Shown: positions 12,159 through 23,940, counted from the first letter of the stretch. The stretch is 64,000 nucleotides of DNA from Acholoe squamosa (GCA_949317995.1 OX439042.1:12441174-12505173); one strand, 5' to 3'. Numbers and translations are program-made. The notes: generated by a model from the letters alone, not told the origin.

Positions 12159-15100
12159 CTGAAAATGAAAGCATAGTCTTTTGTATGCATCAGAGAAATT
12201 TTGTAAAGCTAAGGTTTATTGATGGCCAAAATGGTAAGATGTGATTTCTGTGATGCCCCCAATCTAATGAAGGTGTTCTTAATGGGTCTGCCAACAGACA
12301 CGAGAGGTAAACATTATGATTTACTAATGTCTCTATTTTGTAATCAATGGTACAGTCTAAACACTCTCTACTCTACTCTGTGCAATTGTGGGCTGTTGGT
12401 TTATTTCTAAGCTAGTTGATTCGTAGAAAGGAATTCCCCATAGGGTTTGGTATCTCTGGAAAATAAGATCTTAGGTGGGATACTTTTGTGAACTTGATGC
12501 AACCTAGCATAAGTTGTCTTTGGTCTATAGATAGATGTGGTGAGTGTGTACAACATTGATCTACACCAATAGCCATGGATGCATGGACATGAACCTACCA
12601 TTGGTCAACTGCTATGAGAAGAAGCGAACTAATGGACACCCCAGATGACACGATGTATAATACCACCACCGGGACACAACGCAGTGGTACGTCCTCAACT
12701 GTTAGTCCATACCTTGAAATAACAAAAATATGCAGGTTTGAAAAAATGGTATATACTGCAAGACAAACCGCTTGGATTTTAAACAATTCTAGAAAACAAT
12801 TTTGAAGCATAACAACAGGAAAACAATAACAACATGTATACTCATGACCACACTTAGGAAATTGTCGTGATCACTCATCCTCACCAGGGATGGGGACATG
12901 AGTGATCACTCACTTCCCTAGATGAGACGCACACCACGTCATAACGCACATTCACCATGGATGGCAAGGATCGTGTTCACTCACACTCATGGGGGATGGT
13001 CACTCTGGTGATCACTCACCCCGCTAGATGAAATGCGTACCTCGTGATAGCACAGGTTCACCACAGATGGTGAGGATCTTGATCACCCACACTGACTAGG
13101 GATGGTGACATGAGTGATCACTCACCTTGCTAGATGAAACGCACACCATGCCATAGTGCACGTTCATCACAGTTGGCGAGGATCGTGATGACTCACACTC
13201 ACTAGGGATGGCAAGGCGGTTGATCACACACCTCGCTAGATGAAACGTGCAGCATGTCATAGCGCAGGTTCACCATGGATGGCAAGAGTGGTGATCACTC
13301 AGACTCACCAGTGACGGCAACGCTGGTGATCACTCACCTTGTTAGATGAAAAACTCATGACCATTGACATTGGTAATCATGCAGCCTCACATCTGCCAGA
13401 TCAAAGTATGTTTTGCCAGAGAAGGTATTGCCATATGTATCTCCCCTCTAACCACAGACAAGGTGTTCATGTAGATATTTCCCTATGTATTTTTCCTGTA
13501 ACCAGAGGAAAGGTGTTTATGGATATTTGCTTTCATTTTAGAGATACCTCTATCTTAATTCAATTGATATTTTCTCTATATAATCTTGTTTGATTTAACT
13601 CTAAAGTATTACATGGAAAGCAGTGTGAAACAAAGCACATTTGATATGTATGGGACTTATACTTCATTCCCACACTTCCTAGATAGGCTACATGTTGAAT
13701 AGAGGTGCTGTCTCAACAACTTTGGCAATGGTGGTGATAAGTTGCCATTCTGAGTGAGAGTGAAGGACATATGATGCAATCCTCAAAGAGCACTGACTTG
13801 GAGTGACACAAATTCACGCATTGAATGAGACCAATGTTGGCAATGGTGGTGATAAGTCACCATTTTTTTGAGAGTTGATGACAGTGGCACGCACTCACAC
13901 AACGAGTGACATCCATGTCAGCGATGGTGGTGATAAATCCCCATTTTGAGAGAAGATTAACTAGGAGTGACACAAACTCACGCAGTGAGTGAGAGGTATG
14001 TGGCAATGCAGGTGTAAAGTTGCCATTCTGAGTATGAGTTGACAGACAGTGGCACATGTTGGCGATGGTGGTGATAAGCTGCCATTCTGAGTAAGAGTTG
14101 ACTGGGAGTGGCACATATTCACGCAGGGAGTGAGATCCATATTAGCGATATTGGTGATAAGTCGCCATTCTGACTGAGAGTTGACAGGCAGTGGCACATA
14201 CTCACGCAGTGAGTTAGATCCATTTTGGTGATGGAGATGATAAGTCATCATGCTTTGTGAGGGATGACAAGGGGTGGCACATACTAATGCAGTGAGTGAG
14301 ATCATGTTGACAGCTGTTGTGATAAATCGCCATGCCATGTGAGACTGACACACAGTGGCGAAAGATGACGCAGTGAGTTATCACTCAAAAAGGAGACACC
14401 ATTGATGACCAATCATGGCGACAGATAACGACAATTTTCTGGGCAATGGGCTTACCTAAATTGTTTCAACTGTTAGATGTTGAGCCTGGAGGTTATTTCG
14501 AAATAGTGCTAAATTAGCAGTATTTTGAAATATAAAAAAGTGCTTTCCAATTCTTCAAAAAAAAATGCTTTAAGACAATTGGCTTTGTCCTTCAATAGGA
14601 AATACTATGTGAGATCGATATTTGCATCCATGGGAATCACCCATCCTAAGAAGGGTAGAAGTATTATTGGATTAGTCAAATAGATGGGTCTAATAACCTA
14701 TCGCTTATGCATCAAGACAGCAGATCAGCATAATACCTTAGCCCTTAATGCAACGGTACATCATTGCCATTGGTCTTCTTGATACACTTAAAAGGGCCTG
14801 CAAGTCCTGATGTATCATATCTACCCACCAGCATTACATCTAGGGTTAGTCGAAGATTCACATGCCGCATGACTAAAGCTGTGGCAGGGTACCCTAAAGT
14901 AATGCATTCATACTATGAATGGCAATAATGGGCATAAAATACAACCTTCAATGGATTAAAGTGATGCATAGTGGTTAATCATATAGTTAATCAATTACTG
15001 ATTCCGTATTGTCGTTCATTGCCACCTCCTACACAGTGTTATTGGTCACCATTGTTACCCATAGTACATAATACACCTGTTATTCTATCTATTGCATCGG

Positions 15101-17488
15101 TTATATAGGAGCCATGAAAGCTTCTGCCCAGTATGTCATGTACCTATCACCATTTATGTGGGCATAGAGAATCAATCTACTACCCTCATAACGGTCTTGG
15201 AGTTTCACAAAATAAGGTATGAAATTCTATGTCAAAAACTACAAAAATTGGACTTGATGAAGCACATACCCCTACTGGCAATCTTCTCCTGCCCTCAGCC
15301 CCAGTCCTATCATCCCCCTAATGCCAGTTCTCTCGCTCTTAGCCCATTCTCACCATCCCCATACTGCTAGTCCCTCTGAGAGTCACCAACACTAAGCCAT
15401 TTACTATTATTGTTTGGTTTCTGTTGGTGAGATAAAGACCTAAACCACAGAACACCTGCTACTTTCCTCCTGCCCTCACATCACTCCCACCATTCCCATA
15501 TTGCATGTCTCCTCCTGCTCTCTCCCAACCCCACCATTCTCCTACAGCCAGTCTCCTAATGCTCTCCCCAGTCCCTCCATGATCCTATCGCGAGTCTCCT
15601 ACTGCTCTCCTCTGTCCAACCATTCCTCAACTCTCTTCCTGCCCCAGCTCAGCCCCACCATTCCTCTACTCCCAGTCTCCTGCCCTTACCCCAGTCCCAC
15701 CATTCCTCTACTGTCAGTCTCTTCCTGCCCTCAACCCAGAAAAATCAATCCCTTATTGGCTCTCCTCTCCTGCCCGTAGTCAAACCATTCCTCTACTGTC
15801 AGTCTCCTCTTGCCTTCGACCCGAGTCACACTATCCTCTACTGCCTCTCTCCCCCTACCCTCACAATTAGTCTACTGCCAGTCCTATTCTACCCTCAGTC
15901 CCAACATTCCCCTGCTGCTAGTCTCCTCTCCTCAACCCAGTCCCACCAATTCCATACAGCCAGTCTCCTACCCTCAGCCCACTCCCCTACTGCCAGTCTC
16001 CAGCCCCCAGCCAACTGCCACCATTACCCTATTGGCACCAGTCTCCTGTCCTCAGCCCAGTCCAACCATTTCTCTACTGCCAGTCCCCTGCCCAAAGCCC
16101 AGTCCCCACATTTCTCTGCTGCCAGTCTCGGCCCTCATATCAGGCCCACTTCCCTGAATTTCACTCTTCTCCAGCCCCAGCCTAGTCCCACCAGTCCCCA
16201 ACTGCCGATCTCCTGCTCTCCTATCAATCCCACCATTACCAACTGCCAGACTCCCCCTGCCCGCACCCCAGTCCACCATTTCCTTATTGCTCCTAGCCAA
16301 TCCCCACAATTCCTTTATTGTCTGTCTCTTCCTACCCTCAGCCCAGTCCTACTGATAGCCAGTCCTGATAAACTTCCAGTCTCCTCCTGCCCCCAGCCTA
16401 GCCCTACCATTCCTCTACCGACATACTATAAGGGGCTAGTTACTACATAAGAGCAGGCCTAATCAAAGAGATCTCTTTTACAACTTCAAGCTTGGTTTGG
16501 GGACTAGGTGGGTGAGCTGCTCTACGACTAGATTTCATTTGGCTGATATGGCTGTCTGTGATTCACTGATTCTAGCGTAGAAACAATATTAATGGGAGAC
16601 TTTGTGATAAACCAACCAGGTGAAATAAATTATAAGCAAATTTCCACAACCATGGGATATTTTTGCATCTTATTCACCGAGCCTAAATGGGGTTAATTTG
16701 CTTATATATAGAAAAACAGCTCAGCTCCATTCAAAATCCAAGATGGCGGACCATATTGAATACAAGCATATTGTATTCCATGCCCCCCATGGAATAGGGC
16801 TGTTCTAGTACTAATCTATAGTAACGATCGTATCTGCCATCACATAAATGCATTTTTAAGATGATGCTTCAGCTTATATAAGCACCCAATGATATTAGAG
16901 AGAGAAAAATAAGAAGAGATCTTTATTAAATAGAATGTTGGTAATTCTTTGTGAAGCGAATGCAGCTTTTAGTAATTTCCAAAAGGTTTTGGATGTGGTA
17001 CAAAGGAGTTTTTTGCCCCCTGAGGCATGTCTGGTATAATCTGACTCAAAGTAGGGTTGTTTTAAAATATACATGTTCTCCTACCTTGCTACAAGCCCAA
17101 CTCTCCAGAAGGTGCCCAGAGCCATGCCCAGATCAGCCACAGCAAGGTTCTGCAGCAGGTAGTGGAGGGTTCGCCCGGCCGGCCGACATCTTCTTAGGAC
17201 AATCAGGATAGACAGATTAGCCAGCAGGATACAAACCCCTATAATGCACTGCATTATGAATGGTACATTTAGCCCACTACCAGAGGGTAGCAGGGCTAGG
17301 GGGACACAGGTTGAGGTTGAGTTAGTGTTAGAGTTAGCTGTAATGTTTTCAGACCATGTGGTGTTGGGTGATTCCATCCCGGTGATAGGTGTTAAGCATT
17401 CCCCCGATGCAGCCCATGATGGGTCCAGTGTAACATTGTTAACTTTTGGTGTCATGGTAGCATTGTGTTTTGCTGATGAGGTTGCCAT
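10925..17488 (-). CDS. Rhodopsin-class (class A) GPCR, orphan, three exons
   Basis: Predicted join of 17488-17085, 12712-12599 and 12158-10925 on the minus strand, 583 residues, all introns GT-AG and in frame. It should be a seven-helix plasma-membrane receptor signalling through G proteins; the ligand is unknown. The N-terminus (about 70 residues, no obvious signal peptide) carries several N-glycosylation sequons. TM1 has LLANLSILIVL and TM2 NLAVADLG with the conserved Asp. Cys147 at the start of TM3 would pair with the Cys of TQASCLV in the second extracellular loop. TM6 (GCWFIYLP) and TM7 (LNSLMNAIIYTFRIKQYR) follow a third intracellular loop of ~215 Ser/Thr/Lys-rich residues. The NSxxNxxIYxFR ending resembles the adenosine/melanocortin/S1P (MECA) branch, but this is only an impression. 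Unusual: DRY reads DQW, NPxxY reads NAIIY. I chose the ATG at 17488; an upstream GTG extension at 17527 is less likely. The intact frame and clean splice sites argue for a functional gene. Confidence 0.85.
12599..12712 (-). CDS. GPCR exon 2 (TM3)
   Basis: 114-nt exon coding YGLTVEDVPLRC and the TM3 core ending AVDQW. The acceptor is TTATTTCAAG|G at 12713 and the donor is CAATG|GTAGGT at 12598. Both junctions split a codon after its second base. With this junction the Asp-to-TM4-Trp spacing is close to the usual class A value, so no missing exon need be assumed. Confidence 0.8.
12862..13352. repeat. Minisatellite, ~106-bp unit, about 4.5 copies
   Basis: The unit includes GTGATCACTCACCTTGCTAG, ATGAAACGCACACCATGTCA and GGATGGCAAGGATCGTG; unit starts fall near 12902, 13010, 13112, 13218 and 13328. 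It lies in intron 1 of the GPCR gene. Confidence 0.8.
13725..14370. repeat. Minisatellite, ~83-bp unit, about 8 copies
   Basis: Repeats of GGTGGTGATAAGTTGCCATT, GAGAGTTGACAGGCAGTGGC and ACATACTCACGCAGTGAGTG recur near 13730, 13844, 13925, 14008, 14066, 14149, 14234 and 14320. Open minus-strand frames across it (13857-14353) are period artefacts. In GPCR intron 1. Confidence 0.8.
14400..15280. other. GPCR intron 1, no feature recognised
   Basis: Non-repetitive intronic sequence between two minisatellites. Confidence 0.4.
15285..16420. repeat. Pyrimidine-rich minisatellite, ~45-50-bp unit
   Basis: Degenerate units built from CCTCTACTGCCAGTCTCCT, CCTGCCCTCAGCCCAGTCC and CACCATTC, more than 20 copies. 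The strong strand bias (C and T on +) makes long plus-strand frames rich in Pro, Ser and Leu that are not genes. In GPCR intron 1. Confidence 0.85.
16631..16710. repeat. Short inverted-repeat element, copy A
   Basis: Begins TATAAGCAAATTTCCACAAC and ends AATTTGCTTATATA, so its ends are inverted repeats. Copy B at 17610-17715 shares the ends and the CCATGG, TTTTTGCATC and TATTCAC interior. Confidence 0.65.
17085..17488 (-). CDS. GPCR exon 1 (N-terminus, TM1, TM2)
   Basis: Codes residues 1-134 plus two bases of codon 135. The donor reads GCAAG|GTAGGA (exon end 17085). Contains the glycosylated extracellular tail, TM1 and TM2. The frame hits a stop just past the donor, which supports the splice. 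Confidence 0.8.
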
Positions 17489-17609
17489 GGTAACACAAGC
17501 TGCAGCTACAGTAAGGAATCTTTTCACTTGTAGAGCTTTTCAACTGTTAATCATAGTAGCAGCACAGGTATTAAAAGTCAAATCATTGTAATTACAAGTA
17601 TCAGGCTGT

Positions 17610-17715
17610 ATATATAAGCAAATGTCCATGACCATGGAAGATTTTTGCATCGTATTCACTGAGGTGAGGCTGTCCGTATTCAATGATGCTTTATAGGCAG
17701 AGTTGCTTATATATG
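17610..17715. repeat. Short inverted-repeat element, copy B
   Basis: Same family and orientation as 16631-16710. The two copies bracket GPCR exon 1; this one lies 120 bp upstream of the start codon and would be in or near the 5' flank of the gene. Confidence 0.65.
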
Positions 17716-18285
17716 TTTCATAATTCTCAGGGCTCCAAGATGTGAGGTACTCTCCATGTTAGGTATAAATGTGGTTGTATAGATAAGAGATCCAAGTAAA
17801 ACATTTAGAAAGTCTCTGTTATAAATGGATCAACTAGAAATTGTTGTATTTCTATAATAGGTTTATAGCAGCGATAAGATTCATCTGATCTCTGTGCAAG
17901 TCTTACTCCCTTGGTGCCCTAGCAGGAGTACACATGGCTGAGTCTTCAGCCTTCTACAGGTATGGGTATTGTGAGGCAGATCTGCTGGCAGCATTAAGAT
18001 ATACTGCTGTCCACGACGCTGACTATTATGGTAAACCAATCACAGCATCATCATATCAGGTAACATCTACTGGTGGCACAGGTAGGATGTGTGCCATGGT
18101 CAGGTGTCCCTACACTCTCCTGACATAATTCACAGACAATCTTCTTGAAATCCTATCCTAGCCATATAGGCCAAATGTAGGAGCCATAATGGGACCGCCA
18201 TTGCTCGATTTGGCAACTGGTGAGATGAGCATCGATAGTAGTCAACATGAGGGGGACAAGTTCTTATGATATGTACCCCAATAAG

Positions 18286-18286
<1 letters not shown>

Positions 18287-18375
<89 letters not shown>
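18287..18375. repeat. (AT)n microsatellite
   Basis: About 88 bp of almost pure AT dinucleotide with one G interruption. Isoleucine/tyrosine frames across it are artefacts. Confidence 0.95.
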
Positions 18376-18377
<2 letters not shown>

Positions 18378-18684
18378 TTGCTTTCATTCACTGCAGAATT
18401 CATAGGGTGCAGTACATAATTCTGTTCCCCATCATGCTGGCTCTTATCAGTCGATATTGCAAGGTACCAGATCAAGCAATGGGGTTACCATTGAGGATCC
18501 CACTACCCCAGAAGAGCCTCCCCCATTTGGAATCCACAACTTTTGTATGACTGTCCTATCCGAAATGCGGCCACCTGTCCAGAAGCCACAGAACATTTAA
18601 TCAATTGTTAATATATTTTGATAATGTTAATTAACCTTTCTCCATACATTTCCAATGACCCAATTGCAATTTTATCATATTTCA

Positions 18685-18740
18685 ACAGCCCCCTGTTGTT
18701 CCTACTATATATCAATGATTTAAATTGCATTCTTAGTGAC
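18685..18740 (+). mobile_element. Scrap of a LINE reverse transcriptase
   Basis: The frame at about 18688-18730 reads S-PLLFLLYINDLNC, the well-known LINE motif ahead of the YADD box. No catalytic YADD, endonuclease or tail is found nearby, so this is a small dead fragment. Its extent is unclear. Confidence 0.45.
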
Positions 18741-19215
18741 TAATTTTACCATCCACAGTTTTATGGTGATTTGTTTTACATAAAGGATCAGCTTCAAAGT
18801 GCATTCGACAGGGGGCTCAGGACAACCTATATAAAATATTATATCAATGATGTTGATGTATCAGCAAAAGATGCTGATGTTATACAAATTGGAGGATAGA
18901 CATCATGTGTTAATTTCTGCATTTAGAAGATCTCTGATACTTGGATATGTGGACATTAGACCTATTCCAACAGAGCACATGATGCTTAATTACTCAAAGT
19001 TACTCGGCCTAGGAACCCACACTGCAGGAAAGGCCTGGAATACAGGCAGTCTACCCTTGTTGAACTCGCTTGATATCAAGTTTCAAAATATAGAAGAAAT
19101 TGAAGAGTTCAAAATAAATATAGGTGAGTTCTACAAGAACAAACCCTTGTCACTAAAACCAGACAAAAACTGGACATTGCATGCCCACCTTAGATGGTGG
19201 GGGCTGCTGCTGCTC

Positions 19216-19325
19216 CTCCCTCCCTCCCTCCCTCCCTCCCTCCCTCCTTCCCTCCCTCCCTCCCTCCCTCCCTCCCTCCCTCCCTCCCTCCCTCCCTCCC
19301 TCCCTCACTCCCTCGCTCCCTCCCA
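19216..19325. repeat. (CCCT)n microsatellite
   Basis: About 110 bp of CCCT repeats with a few interruptions. Proline/serine/leucine frames (+) and glycine/arginine/glutamate frames (-) across it are not genes. Confidence 0.95.
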
Positions 19326-19562
19326 TGCAGATGCTCAGACTTTGCCTACATGTATAGAAATTATTTACTCTCATTCCATTTCTCTCTTGACTTCTCATTA
19401 CTAATTTTATATTCTAATTTGCTAAATTTAAGGGCCACTTTTTATTTCTTAAATCCCCTATGGTATTTTACCAAGATATATCACTATTAGGTCTTTTATT
19501 AAATGTAACACAGTTTAAGTTATCCTTGTAAAATATAAGAAACCATGTATCATTGTAACCAA

Positions 19563-20880
19563 TAATCATGAATCGTCGTTATCTGGGCTGTCAGGGGGGT
19601 CTAAAAATATTTTGGACCAGCCTAAAAAGTTTTAGGGTACATTTAGTACAGGTGTTGGGGCTTACAGTCTATATATATATATATGCGGGTAGCTTAAATA
19701 TCATTTTTAAATCCACATCATGGGACCGAAGTTGAGGGTCTCTCTAGGGTCCAATTGCTAGTGATTGTACCATAGATTTAAGCCTTAATAGAGTAAGATG
19801 TTGATATTAACAGGCTAAGTTACTCTCATAAAGGTCCATTGTCATATAAGATATTATGGTTAGATATGTTAAACACTGGTGGCAGTCTCTAGGGGCTCTC
19901 TAGGGTCTAGGGTCTCTCTCGGGTCTAGGGTCTCTCTAGGGTCCAATTGTTAGTGATTGTACCATAGCTCTAAGCCTTAATGGTGTAGGATGCTGATATT
20001 AACAGGCCAGGTTACCCTCATAAAGGTCCATTGTCATATAAGATATGATAGTTAGATATATTATACATTGGTAACAGACTATAGGGCCTCTATCAGGTCC
20101 AGGGTCTCTCTCGGGTCTAGGGTCTCTCTAGGGTCCAATTCTGAGTGATTGTACCATAGCTCTAAGCCTTAATGGATTAGGCAGTTGATACTAACAGGCC
20201 AAGATACTTTGATATAAAGGTCAATTAACATGTAAGAGATTATAGTTAAATATATTATACACTGGGGCCAGACTGACATTAACAGTGATTAAGGGTCTCT
20301 CTAGGGTCTAACACAAAACTACCCCAACTCTGTCACTCAAACTGGATTGAGTACCCAGGCCAAGATATAGGAGCTAGACTTCCGATTTTTTTTTCATGCA
20401 TCTAGGGACATGTTAAGGCTCTGCATGGTATATCTATTTCATCTCTGTGCTATTGGAATAATAGAACATGGTTGCTATGTTAGGGTCTCTCTAGGGTCTA
20501 GTGTAGAACTGCCCATGTACCTTCAGTGACTTAGCATAAAAAGTACAGTGGCCACATATTCCTATTTGGTCTTAAAATTTTCCCTGTGCTGTAGGGTAAA
20601 TACCAAAACCAAAAAAGGAACCTATGCCCCAGCATCTTTTATTATTTGCAAATTGCACTTGAGATTTTTGTGTTTTTGCTCGAGAAAACCCCCATTTTGG
20701 GCAGTTTTAGCCCTCTACCTCCCTAAATATGCCTCGTAGATAGGCACAACCCATATACCCCTTTTAGCTCCATCCGGTCCCGACCAGAATAAATGATAAA
20801 GACACATATATTACTTTATTTCAAGTTTTTGTTGAAGGGAGAACAAGAACAGGCCAGTTAACGACGATTCGTGATTATCA
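19563..20880. mobile_element. 1.3-kb TIR element with internal ~190-bp tandem repeats
   Basis: Left end TAATCATGAATCGTCGTTAT and right end, read inward on the other strand, TGATAATCACGAATCGTCGT form inverted termini. Inside, a unit containing GGTCTCTCTAGGGTCCAATT and AAAGGTCCATTGTCATATAA repeats near 19737, 19929, 20121, 20292 and 20482. No coding capacity. Confidence 0.6.
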
Positions 20881-20889
20881 GCCGTCACG

Positions 20890-22400
20890 TATGCCTGCGA
20901 ACAATTGAGCTGGACGAATATCAAAACATGCCATGGGCTAATTATTGTGTTCAGGATAAATAAACGAATTCTCAACTTTTTCTGATCTCAGGTAAAAATA
21001 TCAGGGCTGAAATCAATAGAAATCGTGGTAGAAGGAGAAAACTGAATTTTTATCACCAATCCCAATGACTCTTAAAGGGAAAGACTACCCTATTCCCATG
21101 ATGACGCCATTTGGTAGCTGGACTCCCTATCGGATAAAAGAGTCTGGAATACTCATTAGCACATCTGCTTCTGTAATGAGGTAGAATGTATCTCTGATGC
21201 AGGCTATGACGTCACCACAGACCAATTGCACCTGAATGTAGACTGCATGGCATTAGCTACTTCCAAGTAAATGCTGCCGATAGGTGTATTTGACAGTGGC
21301 TGCATATCGTATTTGATTTATTAGCCCCACTGAGTATTCCCACAAAATATAATGATGTTGTACTCTTTGGCTTTATAAAAAAGAGAATCATTATTTTGCA
21401 AAGAGCCTCTGAGATTTAACAGTGTATCATCTGGTGTATTTGGTCTCTTGTGACATAATAGAATGCACCAGAGATTGAAGCCTGCTGCCCTTTTGATATC
21501 AGATATCCTTTACAACTGTATCAGAATCCTTTTATTCAATATAAAGACTATGAAAAAAGGTCATATTGAAAAAAGGGTTGTGTTCTCCTATTAAACCCTC
21601 AAGGGGAGCTAATGCGTGAGTGCATCATGCCCATTTGCCGTCATGATGCCAATAGTCAGGCGAATAGAAACCTCCCACAAATAGCTAACAAGTTTGATAG
21701 TCAGCCGGGGGGATGAAATGTCGTGCAAAATTGGTCCGCACAAGGCCATGGAATCGCTGGTACATTATTTGAGAAATGAACATTCCAAGAAGCTATCAGT
21801 GATTCGATAATATCCACGTGTACTTGAATTATTCTCTCTCGATAAATCCACTGATACATGTATAATTGTTATACAATGGGTTCTTAGCCTAAGCCTAGAA
21901 GTTGGCATATTGCATCAACCCACAATGCGTCTATCTATGGATCAATGTTGCAAAGTGAATCATGTGGCACATAGAATGGGTAGCCTCTCCTGGTGCGCCT
22001 TACCGCATTTAGCCCCCATTAACACTCCATCCATCCATGTGCATGCACCTGATAACCAAATAACATTCCATTCACTTATCAACGTGGTTATTTATAAAAC
22101 CTGCCTTTTGATAGATATCATGCCCATTGGTCATCATGATGAAGGGCTGGCATATCTGCTTAACATATCTCATGAACTTAATGTATCATTGTGTTTAAGC
22201 ATCAGGATTTAAATTAGCGCCGGTCTTGTATAAGCACCAGGGGTATGGGGGTCATGAAATATAACTTAAGCACTGAAAACTAGACGTTGAATAATTGCAA
22301 CATGCTGACCCTCAAGGATTGCATCAAACCCATAGGCATCATCAGCATCAGCCTTTGACCCTTAAGGGGCAGATGGTGCTGCCTCGTGTCGAGTTTGTTG
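20890..22400. other. Intergenic DNA with hairpin-repeat scraps
   Basis: No gene seen. Partial members of the dispersed hairpin family lie near 21600-21650 (GTGCATCATGCCCATTTGCC) and 22116-22145 (CATGCCCATTGGTCATCATG). Confidence 0.45.
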
Positions 22401-22410
22401 GATAATAACC

Positions 22411-22590
22411 GCTGATGACATCCGGGCTTTCCTAGCCCACTTATAAGGGTCTTTATCTCCTCTTTCCTACCCCTCAGATGTGTGCGGTGCACATTATGCG
22501 CGAGCACATATGCATTCATCTGTGAAATCGTGTAATGCAGTTCTCATCATAAATATGACCTCGTAATGGCGTTAAACATATATCACCGTA
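22411..22590 (-). repeat. SINE-like repeat, partner at 56003-56200
   Basis: On the minus strand it reads GTTTAACGCCATTACGAGGT, then CATAATGTGCACCGCACACA, CATCTGAGGGGTAGGAAAG and GTGGGCTAGGAAAGCCCG. The copy at 56003-56200 (+) has the same blocks in the same order and spacing. The conserved core with TTTAACGCC recalls domains shared by invertebrate SINEs, but no tRNA head is clear. Confidence 0.6.
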
Positions 22591-22973
22591 ATCTCCTGCG
22601 TATAAGGCGCTTCTAATATGCAGGGTTTTGGATCACAAGGGGGGCACCAAGATCTTTCTTTTCATATATTACACTCCCCCTCAGTCCTAATATTACAAGA
22701 AAGCTCCAGGAGGTTCCGGGGTGTCATATCTACACATGGCTTTTTGAATTTTGAAAATCCATTCAGAAGAACAAAAGTAATGAATATTTACCATATTCTA
22801 AAACTCTAATCGCGTTTCCTATGCAGGAATAAAACTAGTCTTATTAGTAGCCGAATTAGCAGCAGAATAAAACTCAATGACCAGGATGCCACCATGCAGT
22901 TCACTCAGCATGAGCATAATGAGTGTAGGCCTCATGCATCATTACATAATGTGTCCATTCATGTATTGATCCT

Positions 22974-23150
22974 TTGAAGGCCGCTGATGCAGGAGTGCAT
23001 CATGCCCATTGGTCATCATGATGCACAAATGAAGTGGTGGCAAAACTGTTTGCCAGCACTTCATTGGAGCATCATGGCGACCCTCCGGGAGTATGTGTAT
23101 CAACCCAATAGGGTCGGCATGATGCAAAAATGTACACCTAGCGAGAAAAG
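22974..23150 (+). repeat. Dispersed hairpin repeat, fullest copy
   Basis: Three nested palindromes in order: GCATCATG..CATGATGC (around 22998-23022), ATGAAGTGGTGGCAAA..TTTGCCAGCACTTCAT (about 23028-23064), and GCATCATGGCGACCC..GGGTCGGCATGATGC (about 23069-23125). Related copies lie at 3655, 7690, 23985, 38570, 61440 and 63705. Non-coding. Confidence 0.7.
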
Positions 23151-23513
23151 CTTTTATTTTCAGTTGAGGAAAATGACTTTTATAAGATAAATGGACAGTT
23201 GATGGCCAGTGGTACGGAGCGCCAAACAAACTCTTATAAATATTAAATATTATCATATGCCCAAATTGCTCCCGATTCAAAATCAGGAATTTATCAGTTA
23301 ATTGTCTTCAGCCATTTGATAGTGCAGCAATATCTTTTATATCATTGCCGAATGCCCTGCTATCATTTCCTGTGAATTTATTTCGCCTAATTTGATTGGA
23401 TAGCCAATCTAATATTTTCCTGGTTGTCCCATGTGACCCAAAGATTCTACAGATCATTATTAATGATCTTATATTCAATGTAAATCATACCAGGTAACTT
23501 TTCATGGAGAGCT

Positions 23514-23895
23514 ATACATTGCACAACGTTTGGGGTATGTTTCAGAACAATTGACGATCACCAAATGGCCCTACAACCACCACATTCAGATAATAGTAGG
23601 AAATGGCCCTCTAGACGATCGCCAACTATCTAGTACAAATAAAACTGTACAAGGTAATTGTACAAATAGTCCTGCACAATGCACAACATCACTACTTGTT
23701 CTATAATTAGAAAAAGTATGGGGTCTTGTCCAAGAATCTGTACAATTTTGTGTTGTGCAATTGAAAGCTACAAGCATACTTGTACAAAGGATCCAAACGA
23801 TACAAATGTAAATGATCTCCAAATCGTCAATCCTTTTGAAACATACCCCAAACAAGCTAAACAGGTCCTTGGTAACGAGTCTGTGTTGTGCATTT
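23514..23895. mobile_element. Foldback-type inverted repeat element
   Basis: GCACAACGTTTGGGGTATGT at 23521-23540 is matched in inverse near 23838-23895 (GAAACATACCCCAAAC, then GTTGTGCATTT). Several TGTACAA motifs lie inside. No coding content. Confidence 0.5.
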
Positions 23896-23940
23896 GAGTA
23901 GTATCACTATATTTATACTAATATCAAAACCTGGCCTGCA

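Noticed and set aside
12191-12598. A missing micro-exon in GPCR ICL2
   Set aside because: The DQW-to-TM4-Trp spacing in the direct splice is already close to the normal class A value, and no in-phase micro-exon was seen.
12862-13352. CRISPR array
   Set aside because: Tandem units without unique spacers, in an intron of a eukaryotic gene.
15285-16157. Pro/Ser-rich frames
   Set aside because: Products of the pyrimidine-rich minisatellite.
17489-17527. Longer N-terminus of the GPCR from a GTG
   Set aside because: Nuclear animal genes rarely start at GTG, and an ATG follows 13 codons later.
17934-18128. Frame MAESSAFYRYGYCEADLLAA.. as a first exon
   Set aside because: A CAG|GTAACA donor-like site is present, but there is no recognisable domain and no partner exon.
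18847-19404. 185-codon plus-strand frame
   Set aside because: Runs into the (CCCT)n tract; no domain recognised. It might belong to the LINE scrap upstream but that cannot be shown.
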